Below, one piece after another: positions 8,813 through 18,101 of a DNA stretch of 64,000 nucleotides. Location of the stretch: assembly GCA_016795385.1 (NCBI GenBank), contig JAEUHI010000002.1, positions 47,310 through 111,309 on the forward strand, given 5' to 3'. The first letter of the stretch is position 1. Every line of letters starts with the position of its first letter. This stretch comes from Verrucomicrobiales bacterium. Lineage in GTDB: Bacteria; Verrucomicrobiota; Verrucomicrobiia; Verrucomicrobiales; DEV007. The notes beneath the pieces are model-generated. The model worked only from the letters and a program-made list of their open reading frames with translations, was not told where the DNA came from and searched no databases. A program made the translations under genes and the position numbers.

Positions 8813-9607
8813 TCACTCCGTCAAATCCTCGGAAAATCGGCGGATGGCCTGGGCTTTTCCGGTGATCTCGTCGACGTCGACGATCACTCCGCGCAATCCC
8901 ACCGGGCCTTTGGCGACGGGAAAACGCTGGGGCGTCGAGGTGAAGAATCGCTCGACGACAGGTCCTGTCTCACGCCCGAGCACCGAATCGAGCGGACCAC
9001 ACATCCCGGCATCGCATAGAAACGCCGTGCCTCCGGGCAGGATACGTTCGTCGGCTGTCTGCACATGGGTGTGGGTACCGACCACTGCGGAGACCGTCCC
9101 ATCGAGCGCCCACCCCAGCGATATTTTCTCGCTGGTCGTCTCCGCGTGAAAATCGACGAAAATCACCGCAACCTGCTCGAGCGCTTTCAATCTGGCCACT
9201 TCATCCCGCACCGCATGGAAGGGGTTTTCCAGGGGAGGTTGCATGAAGCTACGCCCCTGCGCGTTGATCACCGCCACCTTGCCCTTGGCGGTATCGAGCA
9301 CCATCGATCCTCCGCCGGGCACGGCCGGGGGGTAATTGAGGGGCCGGAGCACCCGGGGCTCCATTTCCATAAATTCCACGATTTCACTTTGATCCCAGAT
9401 GTGATCCCCTGTCGTGATGACCGCAATGCCAGCCCGCAGCAAGTCGATGGCGATTTTAGGCGTGATCCCCCTCCCTGCCGCGGCATTTTCGCCGTTCGCG
9501 ATCACAAAGTCGATGTTCTCAGCCTCGCGGATCGCGGCGAGCCTCGAAATCACGGCCTTCCGTCCGGGTTCGCCGACAATATCTCCTAGAAATAGAATCC
9601 TGAGCAT
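8813..9607 (-). CDS. YmdB-family metallophosphoesterase (TIGR00282)
   Basis: Member of the YmdB family of dinuclear-metal phosphoesterases; characterised members hydrolyse 2',3'-cyclic nucleotides, and B. subtilis YmdB affects biofilm and mRNA turnover. 264 residues, the usual family size. The metal-binding signature is complete: LGDIVGEPGR at the N-terminus, ANGENAAAGRGIT, TTGDHIWD, VDFHAETTSEK and GTHTHVQTADE. ATG at 9607 gives MLRILFLGDIVG. It is transcribed away from the amidase gene, with only 54 bp between the two starts. In many genomes the gene sits next to rny, but not here. Family assignment is firm; the cellular role is inferred. Confidence 0.9.
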   Translation of the reverse strand: MLRILFLGDIVGEPGRKAVISRLAAIREAENIDFVIANGENAAAGRGITPKIAIDLLRAGIAVITTGDHIWDQSEIVEFMEMEPRVLRPLNYPPAVPGGGSMVLDTAKGKVAVINAQGRSFMQPPLENPFHAVRDEVARLKALEQVAVIFVDFHAETTSEKISLGWALDGTVSAVVGTHTHVQTADERILPGGTAFLCDAGMCGPLDSVLGRETGPVVERFFTSTPQRFPVAKGPVGLRGVIVDVDEITGKAQAIRRFSEDLTE

Positions 9608-9661
9608 GCTTCACTTAGATCGCCCGGTTTCCGGGTCTGGAAACTGAAAACTTTCAACGGC

Positions 9662-10993
9662 TTGAAGCCCCCCGGAAAGTCTCTCTTTGGGTCTTGCGGA
9701 GCCTTGTTCTCCGTCCTTTTGGCCATTCTGCACGGTGCCGGCATCCCGCTCGAAACCCGCGCCGCCGGAGCCTCCTCCTCCCCTCCCGCTCCGAATCTCG
9801 CCCGACTCGGGTCGGTACCGGACTGGACTCGCTTGGATCCGTATCAAGGTACGATGACGAGGGGGGAGTTTGTCTACCTGCTGCGCCATTGTTATGCCCG
9901 GACGCCCGCAGAGGCCGATGGGGTGATCCGCATCGAGCACGACCGCGCCCTCATCCTGAAGCAGTCGAATTTCCCCGGAGCCGGTTGGTATGATCTCCGG
10001 TTTCGGACGGAGTCTCCGCTGCCGAAAGAAGGCCCGCTTTATTGGAAAGATCCCGTCAAAGTCCCCGATCTGCCCGTCAATTCGACCCGTCCGCTCGAAG
10101 GACTGAGGATCGCGATCGACCCCGGGCACATCGGAGGCAAATGGGTCACCTGGGACGACCGGCACTTCAAGCTCGGCGGTCCCGACACCCTCGAGGTCCG
10201 TGAGGGTGAAATGACGCTGATGGTCGCGAAAATCCTCCGTCGTGATCTCACCCTGCTGGGCGCGGAGGTGTTTCTTACCCGGGAAAGCAACAACCCGGTC
10301 ACCCAAGAGCGGGTCGAAACCCTTCAGGAAGAGGCAAGGGCCTACCTCATCCGCCGCGGCCAGGTGCCCTCGGCCGGGCTCATCGCGAGTACCGCCAAAG
10401 CCATGTTCGCCATTTCCGCCGAGATCCGTGCCCGCGGGGAACTCATCAACGAGACGATCCGCCCCGACCTTGCGCTCTGCCTCCATTTTGACGCATCTCC
10501 CTGGCCCGGAGGGAAACCGGTCTTTCGCTCCCCCAACCACCTTCACCTGATTTTGAACGGTTGTTACTCGAAAGGCGAAATGGAAGAGGACGACACCCGC
10601 TTTGAAATGGTCCTGCGCATTCTCCAGCGGATCTATCACGAGGAGCTCCGACTCTCCGACACCGTCTCGAGAACGGTACAGGCCGAAACCCGGCTTCCCG
10701 CCTTCGGCTATGATGGCACCAGCGGCATGTCGGTGAACGATAATGAATTGGTTTGGGCCCGCAATCTCCTCGCCAACCGCGTCTTCTTCTGCCCGGTGCT
10801 GTTTTTCGAACCCTTCTGCATGAACCACCAGGAAACCCACGCCCGGGTGCAGGAAGGCCCCTATCCGGGACTCCGCGAAATCAACGGAGTCTATCGGAAA
10901 AACATCTATCAGGAGTATGCGGATGGGGTCACGTCCGGGCTGGTAAGGTACTACCGGCAGCACCGGCGGGGAAGTCCCTCCGCTCAGGAATAA
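9662..10993 (+). CDS. Exported N-acetylmuramoyl-L-alanine amidase (Amidase_3 type)
   Basis: Zinc amidase that would cut the bond between N-acetylmuramic acid and the stem peptide of peptidoglycan in the periplasm. 443 residues: a hydrophobic signal segment (residues 7-28), a family-poor region to about residue 145, then the catalytic domain. It shows IAIDPGHIGG (zinc His near 156), a Glu in LEVREGEMTL and LHFDAS (His near 275). The long insert between the last two motifs differs from short AmiC-like enzymes. The start is TTG at 9662; I see no better upstream codon and the signal sequence follows at once. The 3' end overlaps that of the convergent PEPCK-like gene by 10 bp. Confidence 0.82.
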   Translation: MKPPGKSLFGSCGALFSVLLAILHGAGIPLETRAAGASSSPPAPNLARLGSVPDWTRLDPYQGTMTRGEFVYLLRHCYARTPAEADGVIRIEHDRALILKQSNFPGAGWYDLRFRTESPLPKEGPLYWKDPVKVPDLPVNSTRPLEGLRIAIDPGHIGGKWVTWDDRHFKLGGPDTLEVREGEMTLMVAKILRRDLTLLGAEVFLTRESNNPVTQERVETLQEEARAYLIRRGQVPSAGLIASTAKAMFAISAEIRARGELINETIRPDLALCLHFDASPWPGGKPVFRSPNHLHLILNGCYSKGEMEEDDTRFEMVLRILQRIYHEELRLSDTVSRTVQAETRLPAFGYDGTSGMSVNDNELVWARNLLANRVFFCPVLFFEPFCMNHQETHARVQEGPYPGLREINGVYRKNIYQEYADGVTSGLVRYYRQHRRGSPSAQE

Positions 10994-13900
10994 AGCGAAG
11001 GATCCAGCCCGATGGTGCCGACGATGCTCTGGATGTAGGCCTCGGGGGAGCCTTCCAAGGTAGCCAGCGCCGCCTTGGTCTGCACGAGTCGCTCCGCCAG
11101 TTTCAGGCGTTCCGCCTCTTTCTCATAGTGTTTGCGCTCGAGGAACTCCTCCAAGGCCACGACGTGGGTGCGGATCGTGCGGACCCTGAGGTCGGTCTTG
11201 GCGACGAGGCGCTCGCGATACCAGTCGCTCGCGATCACTTTCTCACGGTCGAACAACCCCCGGATTTCGGGATCGTGGATCGTCTTCCCTTCATATTCGC
11301 CGTAGGCCATGAGATGGAGCAGCGCCCTCAGGGGCGGGATGGCCGCATCGATCCCGCCATCGTCGAAATAGGCGAGCGCGACGCTCTTCTGCGTGCCGGC
11401 GATGTTGCGGATGGCCTCGAGATAGTCCTCGCGGCCTTGCAGCTCCGGCTTCAGCATTTCCTCGGTGAAAACACTGCGGGGTTCGGCAAAGACACGGCCG
11501 AAGAAGGTCTCGACGAATTTCTGGGTGATGCGGTAGCCGAGACGGCTCGCGGGGACGAATTCACCCCCTTCCTCGAAATCATCGAGGCGCTCCAGATACC
11601 CTTCGGCAATCAGGAACGCCGGCTTCCGTTCGTGGAGGAACATGCGGCTCCACACCTCGGGGACGACCAGACTCACGTCGTGGGCGACCTTGTATTTCGG
11701 ACCGACATAGCCCGCCGCCGTGCTGAATCCCTCGTAACCGCTCAGGATGTAACCGAGCAGCGCGGCGTTGAGATCAATCACGGGCAGCAAGGCGTTGAAA
11801 GGACCTTTCGTCAGGGCGCCCTCCGAGCCCGCTCCCGTGGTCGAGGGAGACTTGCCGGTGAGGCTGGCGATGAAGTCCATGAAAAGTTCGGGGAGCTCCT
11901 GATAATGAATCGGGCCGAAAGGCGCGAGCGCGCCGATCTTCGCGGCATGATCCGCCGGATTGTTGCGACGCCCCGGCAACACGGCGTGGACCGGGCTGAG
12001 GACGGGCTTGTCAGAGGGAATCCGTCGATAAAGACGAGCTCCGATCTCCCCCAGATACTCGGCCCGAGGATTCTCGAGGTCGGGGCGATTCTGAAGATAT
12101 CGCGGGTTTTCGCTGGGAGATCCATCCACCATCCGCGGGTGAGCCGAGCTGATCGCGTAGGCCGGACTGCCCTCGGCAGCGACGAAATCGAGGAGCGATT
12201 TCTTCAACGGCGCGGTGAAATAGTCGAAGCGGATCGCATCATCCACGATCGCCTTCACTTCGGCGCGGCTCTTCGGCTCGTAGTTCGAAAAGAAATTTCC
12301 CCCACGGGAAAAATCGAACTCCGTCTGCTTGTCATAGCCGCGGTGGATCGCATCGTCCGGGCGCTGGAAAAGACGGAACTCGCAGTTTTCTGCGAACTTG
12401 TAGCTCGGGAAGTCCACCTCCGGATGCATCAGGGAACGATCGAGACGCGCCGCCGGCACGGTGATCGATGCGGTGATGTCATCTTCACGCTGTAGTTTCG
12501 TGGCCGGCGCGAAATCCTTGCGCAGGCTGAACATGCGCCACGCCCCGTCCTGCTCGAAGCCAACGCGCAGATAGCTCGTCATGACCGAGGCCAGACGGTA
12601 TTTCAAAAGCGAACCGTGCTCGCCATTGACGCGATCCACCCGGAAACGACTGCGCCAGTCCGTACCCCAATCCGGCTTCCAATAGCGTTTCAGCGTGAGG
12701 ATGAAATCCTTCACGGAACGCGGGATCGAGGCAATGAAGGCGTTGTACTCGTCGGTGAACTCATCGCTGGGCGAGAACAGACGCATCACCGACCCCAGGG
12801 AACGCTCCGGATCGAGGATGGGGCGGCTCTTGGCTCCCGGCACACGCGGATTCTTCGCCCGATCGCCGTAGTCTCGGGCGAGGAGCTGTTCCACCAAAGC
12901 CATATCCGCCTCGAAGCGAGGCATGATGACCGGCCCCGCCTCCATCGCGTCGGCAAGCGATTTCGAAATCTCCGATTTCCCGCCGCCCGACACCGTGCAG
13001 GGCTTGTGACAGAAAGTCCCTTCGGCATTGGTGCCGATGAGGCGCCACCGCTGACCGGCGGACGGCTTGCGCATCTCGATCTTGTAACCCGAGGGCAGCA
13101 CATAGGTCCGGTCGGGACGCAAGGGGATCGACCGCTCGGCCCCGCCCCGGGTCCACGTCACCGACTGCGTCGTCAGGTCGAAATAAGCGTCTTCCGGCAC
13201 GTACTTGATATCAGGATAGCATTTGTCGATGGCGAAACCCTCCTCCCGCACCTCCACGCGGTCCCCCAACAGGGCGATGAGTTCCGCCAGGGTGTGATCC
13301 GCGTCGCGGCGGTAGGGATCGAGGAGGAAATCTTCGCCATGGTCGAAACTCGGGAAGACCAAGGCCCCTCCCGCGTGTTCTTCCTCGACCAGCCCGTAAA
13401 GGTTGGCCGCATAGCTGATCTGGGTTTTCACCTCCTTTTTGCAGTAGCCGAAATAGTTGTCCGCGATCAAGGTCACCACGACCCCTTCCGAATCGCGCGC
13501 CGTCACCTTGAAGGCCGAGCCATTGTTGTAGAGTTCGCCCTCGTCACTCCAACACATCCCGTCCCGCTTCTGCCGTTCGGTCGCCTCGGAAAAGTGGGGC
13601 AATCCCAGATCCTTCTTTTTCAAAGTGATCAAATGGGGCGCGAGAATGACGCAGCCCGTGTGACCCGTCCAATGCTCCACGTCGAGCCGGGCATCATTTT
13701 CCGGGAGAAATGGGTCCCCGGCGTTGCCGAAGATCGACTCCACGAAATCGAGATTGCTCACGAGGTTTCCCGGCGCGAAGAACCGCGTCTCCATCGTCTT
13801 CTCCTTGGTGAATCCCGGCACCTCGGGACAAACCAAGGGGCGGAGAAGCAGGGAGACGAACGCTTTCACCGGCTGCGGCTCCGCGCTCGTGTAGGGCACT

Positions 13901-14469
13901 GTGAGCAGCTCGTCGGGTGGATTCAGGGCCGCCTTGAGGAGCCGGGCGAAGGTGACCTTCGGCACCGCCAGTTTGTCGGACGCGATGGGCAAACCTCCTT
14001 CGGTCACGTGGAAGACCCCTTTGGTCGTGCGGCGGTCCTTTGCGGGATTGTGGCAAACCCCCTGCCAGGTCCGATAGCTCGAAACGATGGAGGATTCAAA
14101 ACGGTCTCCGCCGTGGGGCAACGAAAGCAGCCGTGCGAGCCCGTGACGTTCGAGGATCAGCGGATCGGGCAGCTTGGCCTCGCCGTCGCCGAACACGCCC
14201 GTATCGGCGAGGTAGCGGTCAAGCCACTCGGTGATGTGTCGGTCGACCGGGCATCGATGGCTCTTGAGGAGCCGCAGACGCTCCTGGAAATTGAGAATCA
14301 ACCCGCGTCCCATTTCGAGGAAGGGGAAATCCTCCGCATCTCCCACGATCGGCAACCCCCGCGCCGCGAATTTCAAATTGATGTATTCCCTTGAGCGGGA
14401 GTCTCCGAGCGGGCCGGCCGCGGGCTGGGCTCCGTCAAATCCGATGCGTTCTTCCAAATGATCTCTCAT
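10984..14469 (-). CDS. Probable PPi-type phosphoenolpyruvate carboxykinase
   Basis: A 1161-residue soluble protein. Two segments look like PEPCK active-site elements. YFGYCKKEVKTQISYAANL (residues about 333-351) resembles the YAGEMKK region of ATP-PEPCKs, which binds metal and oxaloacetate. CTVSGGGKSEISKSL (about 490-505) stands where the P-loop SGTGKT lies. The size and the altered P-loop fit the PPi-dependent PEPCK described from Entamoeba and Propionibacterium (about 1100-1200 residues), which interconverts oxaloacetate plus PPi with PEP, CO2 and phosphate without a nucleotide. ATG at 14469 gives MRDHLEERIGFDG. It stands alone with no obvious operon partner. The assignment is by motif memory, not search, so the PPi specificity is inference. 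Confidence 0.65.
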   Translation of the reverse strand: MRDHLEERIGFDGAQPAAGPLGDSRSREYINLKFAARGLPIVGDAEDFPFLEMGRGLILNFQERLRLLKSHRCPVDRHITEWLDRYLADTGVFGDGEAKLPDPLILERHGLARLLSLPHGGDRFESSIVSSYRTWQGVCHNPAKDRRTTKGVFHVTEGGLPIASDKLAVPKVTFARLLKAALNPPDELLTVPYTSAEPQPVKAFVSLLLRPLVCPEVPGFTKEKTMETRFFAPGNLVSNLDFVESIFGNAGDPFLPENDARLDVEHWTGHTGCVILAPHLITLKKKDLGLPHFSEATERQKRDGMCWSDEGELYNNGSAFKVTARDSEGVVVTLIADNYFGYCKKEVKTQISYAANLYGLVEEEHAGGALVFPSFDHGEDFLLDPYRRDADHTLAELIALLGDRVEVREEGFAIDKCYPDIKYVPEDAYFDLTTQSVTWTRGGAERSIPLRPDRTYVLPSGYKIEMRKPSAGQRWRLIGTNAEGTFCHKPCTVSGGGKSEISKSLADAMEAGPVIMPRFEADMALVEQLLARDYGDRAKNPRVPGAKSRPILDPERSLGSVMRLFSPSDEFTDEYNAFIASIPRSVKDFILTLKRYWKPDWGTDWRSRFRVDRVNGEHGSLLKYRLASVMTSYLRVGFEQDGAWRMFSLRKDFAPATKLQREDDITASITVPAARLDRSLMHPEVDFPSYKFAENCEFRLFQRPDDAIHRGYDKQTEFDFSRGGNFFSNYEPKSRAEVKAIVDDAIRFDYFTAPLKKSLLDFVAAEGSPAYAISSAHPRMVDGSPSENPRYLQNRPDLENPRAEYLGEIGARLYRRIPSDKPVLSPVHAVLPGRRNNPADHAAKIGALAPFGPIHYQELPELFMDFIASLTGKSPSTTGAGSEGALTKGPFNALLPVIDLNAALLGYILSGYEGFSTAAGYVGPKYKVAHDVSLVVPEVWSRMFLHERKPAFLIAEGYLERLDDFEEGGEFVPASRLGYRITQKFVETFFGRVFAEPRSVFTEEMLKPELQGREDYLEAIRNIAGTQKSVALAYFDDGGIDAAIPPLRALLHLMAYGEYEGKTIHDPEIRGLFDREKVIASDWYRERLVAKTDLRVRTIRTHVVALEEFLERKHYEKEAERLKLAERLVQTKAALATLEGSPEAYIQSIVGTIGLDPSLYS

Positions 14470-14663
14470 GCTGCTGCTCCGACATCACTGCCGGCGGTTC
14501 CGTGTTCCTGCCGTTCGGGACGCAACTCTCGTGCCGTCTCCCTCTCAAAACGAGCGCCTTAGATAGCAAAGCGAAAAGCGCCACTCAGGAAAGCGGTTTT
14601 TCCGACACCCGGACGACCGACACCGGAAGCCATGAAAGACGGAAATTGACCAATTGCCTTCCC

Positions 14664-15347
14664 TCAAGGGGCCGCAGCCCCCACCTCCCGGAAAGAATCC
14701 GCCGCCTCCTTCAGAACAGGACGATAGCGTTCCTCGTTTTCCCGCAGCGTCCACGCCATCACCTGATGAAAATAGCCGGGACTCTCGAGATAGGTATTGA
14801 GGTAAAAGATCCCCAGTCCGTCGGCCTTTCCAGTCACTTCACGGCGCAGCCCTTTCAACCCGCCGACCGTGACCTCTTCGAATTCCGTGGCCTGTAGATC
14901 GATGACATTCGATGCCGCTTGTTCTGCGGCGAGCGGCGCAAACTCCGCGAGCGTGTAGCCCTCGGGAAAATCGGCTTTCGCTTCCGTGATGACGACCAGG
15001 TATTGTTCGAGGTAGGGATTGCCGATCCCGAGAGAAGAATCCGCCGAGCCGATCGCGAGTTCCCTCCAGCGAGGCGCCCCCCTCACCGTCGCAACTCCAT
15101 CCGAGGTGGGGAACGTTCGAGGTTCGGCCTGCTCCTTCGCCTCCTTCATCCCGGACCGGACCGCGTAGGCGATGCCGATGGCGAATGTGACCAGCGTGAT
15201 GACTCCCGCAACTACCGCCGCAATCGTCCAGCCCCGCGACTTCCTCGTCAGGGCCATGATCAGGAAAAACAGAAAGATCGCCGGGAAGAGCAGTCCCACA
15301 CAACAGCCTAAAATCACCAAAAGCTCCTGAAGACCCGCATTTCCCAT
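14664..15347 (-). CDS. Hypothetical membrane protein with two N-terminal spans
   Basis: About 227 residues. I do not recognise a family. There are two hydrophobic segments (LLVILGCCVGLLFPAIFLFF, and AAVVAGVITLVTFAIGIAYA around residues 42-63). A soluble domain of about 155 residues follows, probably outside the cytoplasm, rich in Glu/Ala and containing GIGNPYLEQYLVVITEAKAD. The ATG at 15347 (MGNAGLQELLVILGCC) is preferred to a TTG two codons earlier. It lies 194 bp upstream of the PEPCK-like start on the same strand, too far to assume an operon. Confidence 0.7.
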   Translation of the reverse strand: MGNAGLQELLVILGCCVGLLFPAIFLFFLIMALTRKSRGWTIAAVVAGVITLVTFAIGIAYAVRSGMKEAKEQAEPRTFPTSDGVATVRGAPRWRELAIGSADSSLGIGNPYLEQYLVVITEAKADFPEGYTLAEFAPLAAEQAASNVIDLQATEFEEVTVGGLKGLRREVTGKADGLGIFYLNTYLESPGYFHQVMAWTLRENEERYRPVLKEAADSFREVGAAAP

Positions 15348-15479
15348 CCTCAAAGGAACCCCACTCGGTTCAAAAATTCAAGCAAGCGAAATAGCCTACA
15401 GGTCGAAGGTCGCCGCGCATTTTAAATAGTCAGCCTATTTCATGTTGCGTGGCCTCTTTTTTGAATTACTGCTATCGGC

Positions 15480-16598
15480 ATGAGTTCACCCCGGATCTTT
15501 GGCGATTCCTCGGCACGCAATTTTTACCACTGCGTTTCGCGGGTGGTGGATCGCCGCATTCTTTTTCATGCGGATGAAAAGGAGGTTCTCCGATCCATTC
15601 TTCGAAAACTTGAGAAGTTCAGCGGGCTTCGCGTCGCCACCTACTGTTTCATGGGCAACCACTTCCACCTTCTGGTCGAGGTTCCTGACAGGTCCTGTAT
15701 CGCACCTCTCGATGCACGATCCCTGGTCGAATTGCTTCCGCTTCTTTACGACAAGGCAACCGTGGAAACCGTCACCCGTGAACTTGCTGCCGCCCGCGAG
15801 TCCGGAAACACCTCCTGGGAGGAAGCCCTTCTCGCACGCTATGAGCATCGACGTGGTGATCTCTCAATCTTTCTCAAGGAATTCAAACAACGGGTCTCGA
15901 TTTTCATGAATCGTCGTCTCGGCCGCGTCGGAACACTCTGGGAAGGGCGATTTCGAAGCGTCCTCGTCGAGGGCGGCGAAGCTTCCCTGCAAGCGGTAGC
16001 CGCTTATATCGATCTGAATCCGGTCCGGGCCGGGCTTGTTTCAAAACCCGAAGCCTATCGATGGAGCGGGTATGGCGAGGCCTCTGGCAGTGGAAAAGGC
16101 GCGGCGCGGGCCAGGCTAGGCCTCGGCCTGATTCAGCGCGAGAGCTTGGAATGTCCCGATGATACGGTCCCGACCGATCCACTTGATTGGAGCGAAGTGG
16201 AAATGCGCTATCGCCGGCTTCTCGACCCAAGTTCGCTCGATGGTGTCGCGGACGATCCCGATCCCGGCCCGACCCCAACATCCTCGTCCGGAGCCTCGGA
16301 AAGGACAGCCCCTCCCGGCAGGTCCCCCTGCCCTCGTCAACATGGCCCATCACTTCCCGAGATGCTCAGACGAAAAGTCCGCTATTTCTGTGATGGTGCC
16401 GTGCTCGGGACTTCGGCGTTCATTGAGGAAACGATCGCTCGACTCAAGTCGACCGGGCAGATTCCTCCCAATCGAAAATCAGCCGCCCAACGGCTCCGCG
16501 GCGGATCAGTCTGGGGAGAACTGCGAACCCTTCGAGGTCTTCAGGTCGATGTTTTCGGCCCTCCAGCCCACAAGAATCCGCCTTCGCTGACCTCCTGA
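15480..16598 (+). CDS. REP-associated tyrosine transposase (RAYT) with long C-terminal extension
   Basis: Single-strand HUH nuclease of the Y1/IS200-like superfamily. Such proteins are usually domesticated, single-copy and linked to REP palindromes rather than self-mobile. The catalytic HUH motif is MGNHFHLLVEVP (His 61 and His 63), and the family block AYIDLNPVRAGLV with the likely nucleophilic Tyr lies near residue 179. The core N-terminal sequence ARNFYHCVSRVVDRRILF is typical. At 372 residues it is longer than most (about 200-250); the extra C-terminal 150 residues include a proline-rich linker and a helical end. No terminal inverted repeats are visible around it; only a 7-bp GAAATAG/CTATTTC pair lies upstream. 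Confidence 0.88.
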   Translation: MSSPRIFGDSSARNFYHCVSRVVDRRILFHADEKEVLRSILRKLEKFSGLRVATYCFMGNHFHLLVEVPDRSCIAPLDARSLVELLPLLYDKATVETVTRELAAARESGNTSWEEALLARYEHRRGDLSIFLKEFKQRVSIFMNRRLGRVGTLWEGRFRSVLVEGGEASLQAVAAYIDLNPVRAGLVSKPEAYRWSGYGEASGSGKGAARARLGLGLIQRESLECPDDTVPTDPLDWSEVEMRYRRLLDPSSLDGVADDPDPGPTPTSSSGASERTAPPGRSPCPRQHGPSLPEMLRRKVRYFCDGAVLGTSAFIEETIARLKSTGQIPPNRKSAAQRLRGGSVWGELRTLRGLQVDVFGPPAHKNPPSLTS

Positions 16599-16621
16599 TC
16601 CAGCAACACCCCAAGGGATCT

Positions 16622-18094
16622 TCAATTGATGATCTCGCGGATGGGATGCTGGTGCTCCACCCCGGTCAGCCGCGCATCCAGACCTTGGAACTTGTAGCTA
16701 AGCCGCTCGTGGTCGATTCCGCACTGGTGGAGGATGGTGGCATTGATGTCGTTCAGGTGCGCCGGATTTTCCGCGACGTTGTAGCTGAAATCATCAGTCT
16801 CGCCGTAGCTGACGCCACCCTTGATCCCGCCGCCCGCCATCCACATGCAGAAGTTCCGCGGGTGGTGGTCGCGGCCGTAGTTGGTTTTTGTCAGGGTGCC
16901 CTGCGAGTAAACGGTGCGACCGAACTCGCCGCCCCAGACCACGAGGGTGCTCTCAAGGAGGCCGCGCGCTTTCAAGTCGGCGAGGAGCGCGCCGGTGGGC
17001 TGGTCGGTGTCCTGGCACTGGAGTCGGATGTCGGAGGGCAGGTTGCCGTGCTGGTCCCAGCCGCGGTGGAGGATCTGGACGACACGGACACCGCGCTCGA
17101 CGAGGCGTCGGGCCATGATCGCGCTCGCGGCGAAGGTGCCGGGCTTCTCCACATCGGGTCCGTAACTCTCGAGCGTGGCCTTGCTCTCGCCGGAAAGATC
17201 GGTCAGCTCCGGCACGCTCGTCTGCATGCGGAAGGCCATCTCGTATTGGGATATGCGGTTCTGGATTTCCGGATCACCGAGTTGCCCGAAGCGATGCGCG
17301 TTCATCTCCGCGAGGATGTCGAGCTGGGCACGCCGTTGCGTCGGAGTGACGCCCTCGGGATTTTTCAAATACAGGACCGGATCGCCCGCGGCTCGCAGCG
17401 CCACGCCGCTGTATTTGCCGGGAAGAAATCCGCTGTTCCACATCCGCGTGAAGAGGGCCTGAGCCGCGGCCTTCGAACTCCAGTTCGGTGTTAGGACGAC
17501 AAAGGCGGGCAGGTCGTTGCTCTCGCTGCCGAGCCCATAGGCGAGCCACGAACCGAGGCTGGCGAAGCCAGGGACCTCGCGTCCGGTCATGACGAAGGTG
17601 CAGGCCGGATCGTGGTTGATCGCGTTCGTGTGGACCGTCTTCACGAGGGCGATGTCATCGACGTGTTTCGCGGTGTGCGGCAGCAATTCGCTGACCCAGC
17701 GCCCGCACTGGCCGTGTTGGGAAAATTGGAAGAGACTCGGAGCGACGGGAAACCGCGCCTGTTTGCTCGTCATGCCCGTGAGACGCTGGCCGCCCTGCAC
17801 GCTCGGGGGGATGTCCTTGTCGAACCACTCGGCGAGGCCGGGCTTGTAATCCCAGGTGTCGATCTGCGAGGGACCACCGTTCATGTGGAGGTAGATCACC
17901 GCCTTCGCCTTTGCCGGGAGATGGGGCAGTCCGGGCAGCGGGGGATGCACCAGCGCCGAAGGTGCCGCCGGTGCCGCGGAAAACGCGTCGCGTCCCATCA
18001 GACTGGCGAGCCCGAGCCCGCCGAGACGGAGTCCGCTGTGGCCGAAGAACTGCCGCCGCGAAAGGAGGAGGTCGTGTTCGTGGAGTGGGTTCAT
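16622..18094 (-). CDS. DUF1501 protein with Tat signal
   Basis: Alkaline-phosphatase-fold (sulfatase-like) protein of the DUF1501 family, abundant in planctomycetes and verrucomicrobia and of unknown substrate. 490 residues. The N-terminus [20 protein letters not shown] is a twin-arginine signal, so it should be exported folded. Family blocks are visible: [59 protein letters not shown] and [13 protein letters not shown] 18094. It follows the PSD1/cytochrome protein by 7 bp, the standard pair, so the two are almost certainly co-transcribed and function together, possibly in breakdown of sulfated or other polymers (inference). Confidence 0.92.
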   Translation of the reverse strand: MNPLHEHDLLLSRRQFFGHSGLRLGGLGLASLMGRDAFSAAPAAPSALVHPPLPGLPHLPAKAKAVIYLHMNGGPSQIDTWDYKPGLAEWFDKDIPPSVQGGQRLTGMTSKQARFPVAPSLFQFSQHGQCGRWVSELLPHTAKHVDDIALVKTVHTNAINHDPACTFVMTGREVPGFASLGSWLAYGLGSESNDLPAFVVLTPNWSSKAAAQALFTRMWNSGFLPGKYSGVALRAAGDPVLYLKNPEGVTPTQRRAQLDILAEMNAHRFGQLGDPEIQNRISQYEMAFRMQTSVPELTDLSGESKATLESYGPDVEKPGTFAASAIMARRLVERGVRVVQILHRGWDQHGNLPSDIRLQCQDTDQPTGALLADLKARGLLESTLVVWGGEFGRTVYSQGTLTKTNYGRDHHPRNFCMWMAGGGIKGGVSYGETDDFSYNVAENPAHLNDINATILHQCGIDHERLSYKFQGLDARLTGVEHQHPIREIIN

Positions 18095-18101
18095 GGTTCG
18101 A

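Noticed and set aside
15354..15479. Possible terminal inverted repeat of an insertion sequence before the RAYT gene
   Set aside because: Only a 7-bp GAAATAG/CTATTTC match exists and no partner lies after the gene; not enough for an IS end.
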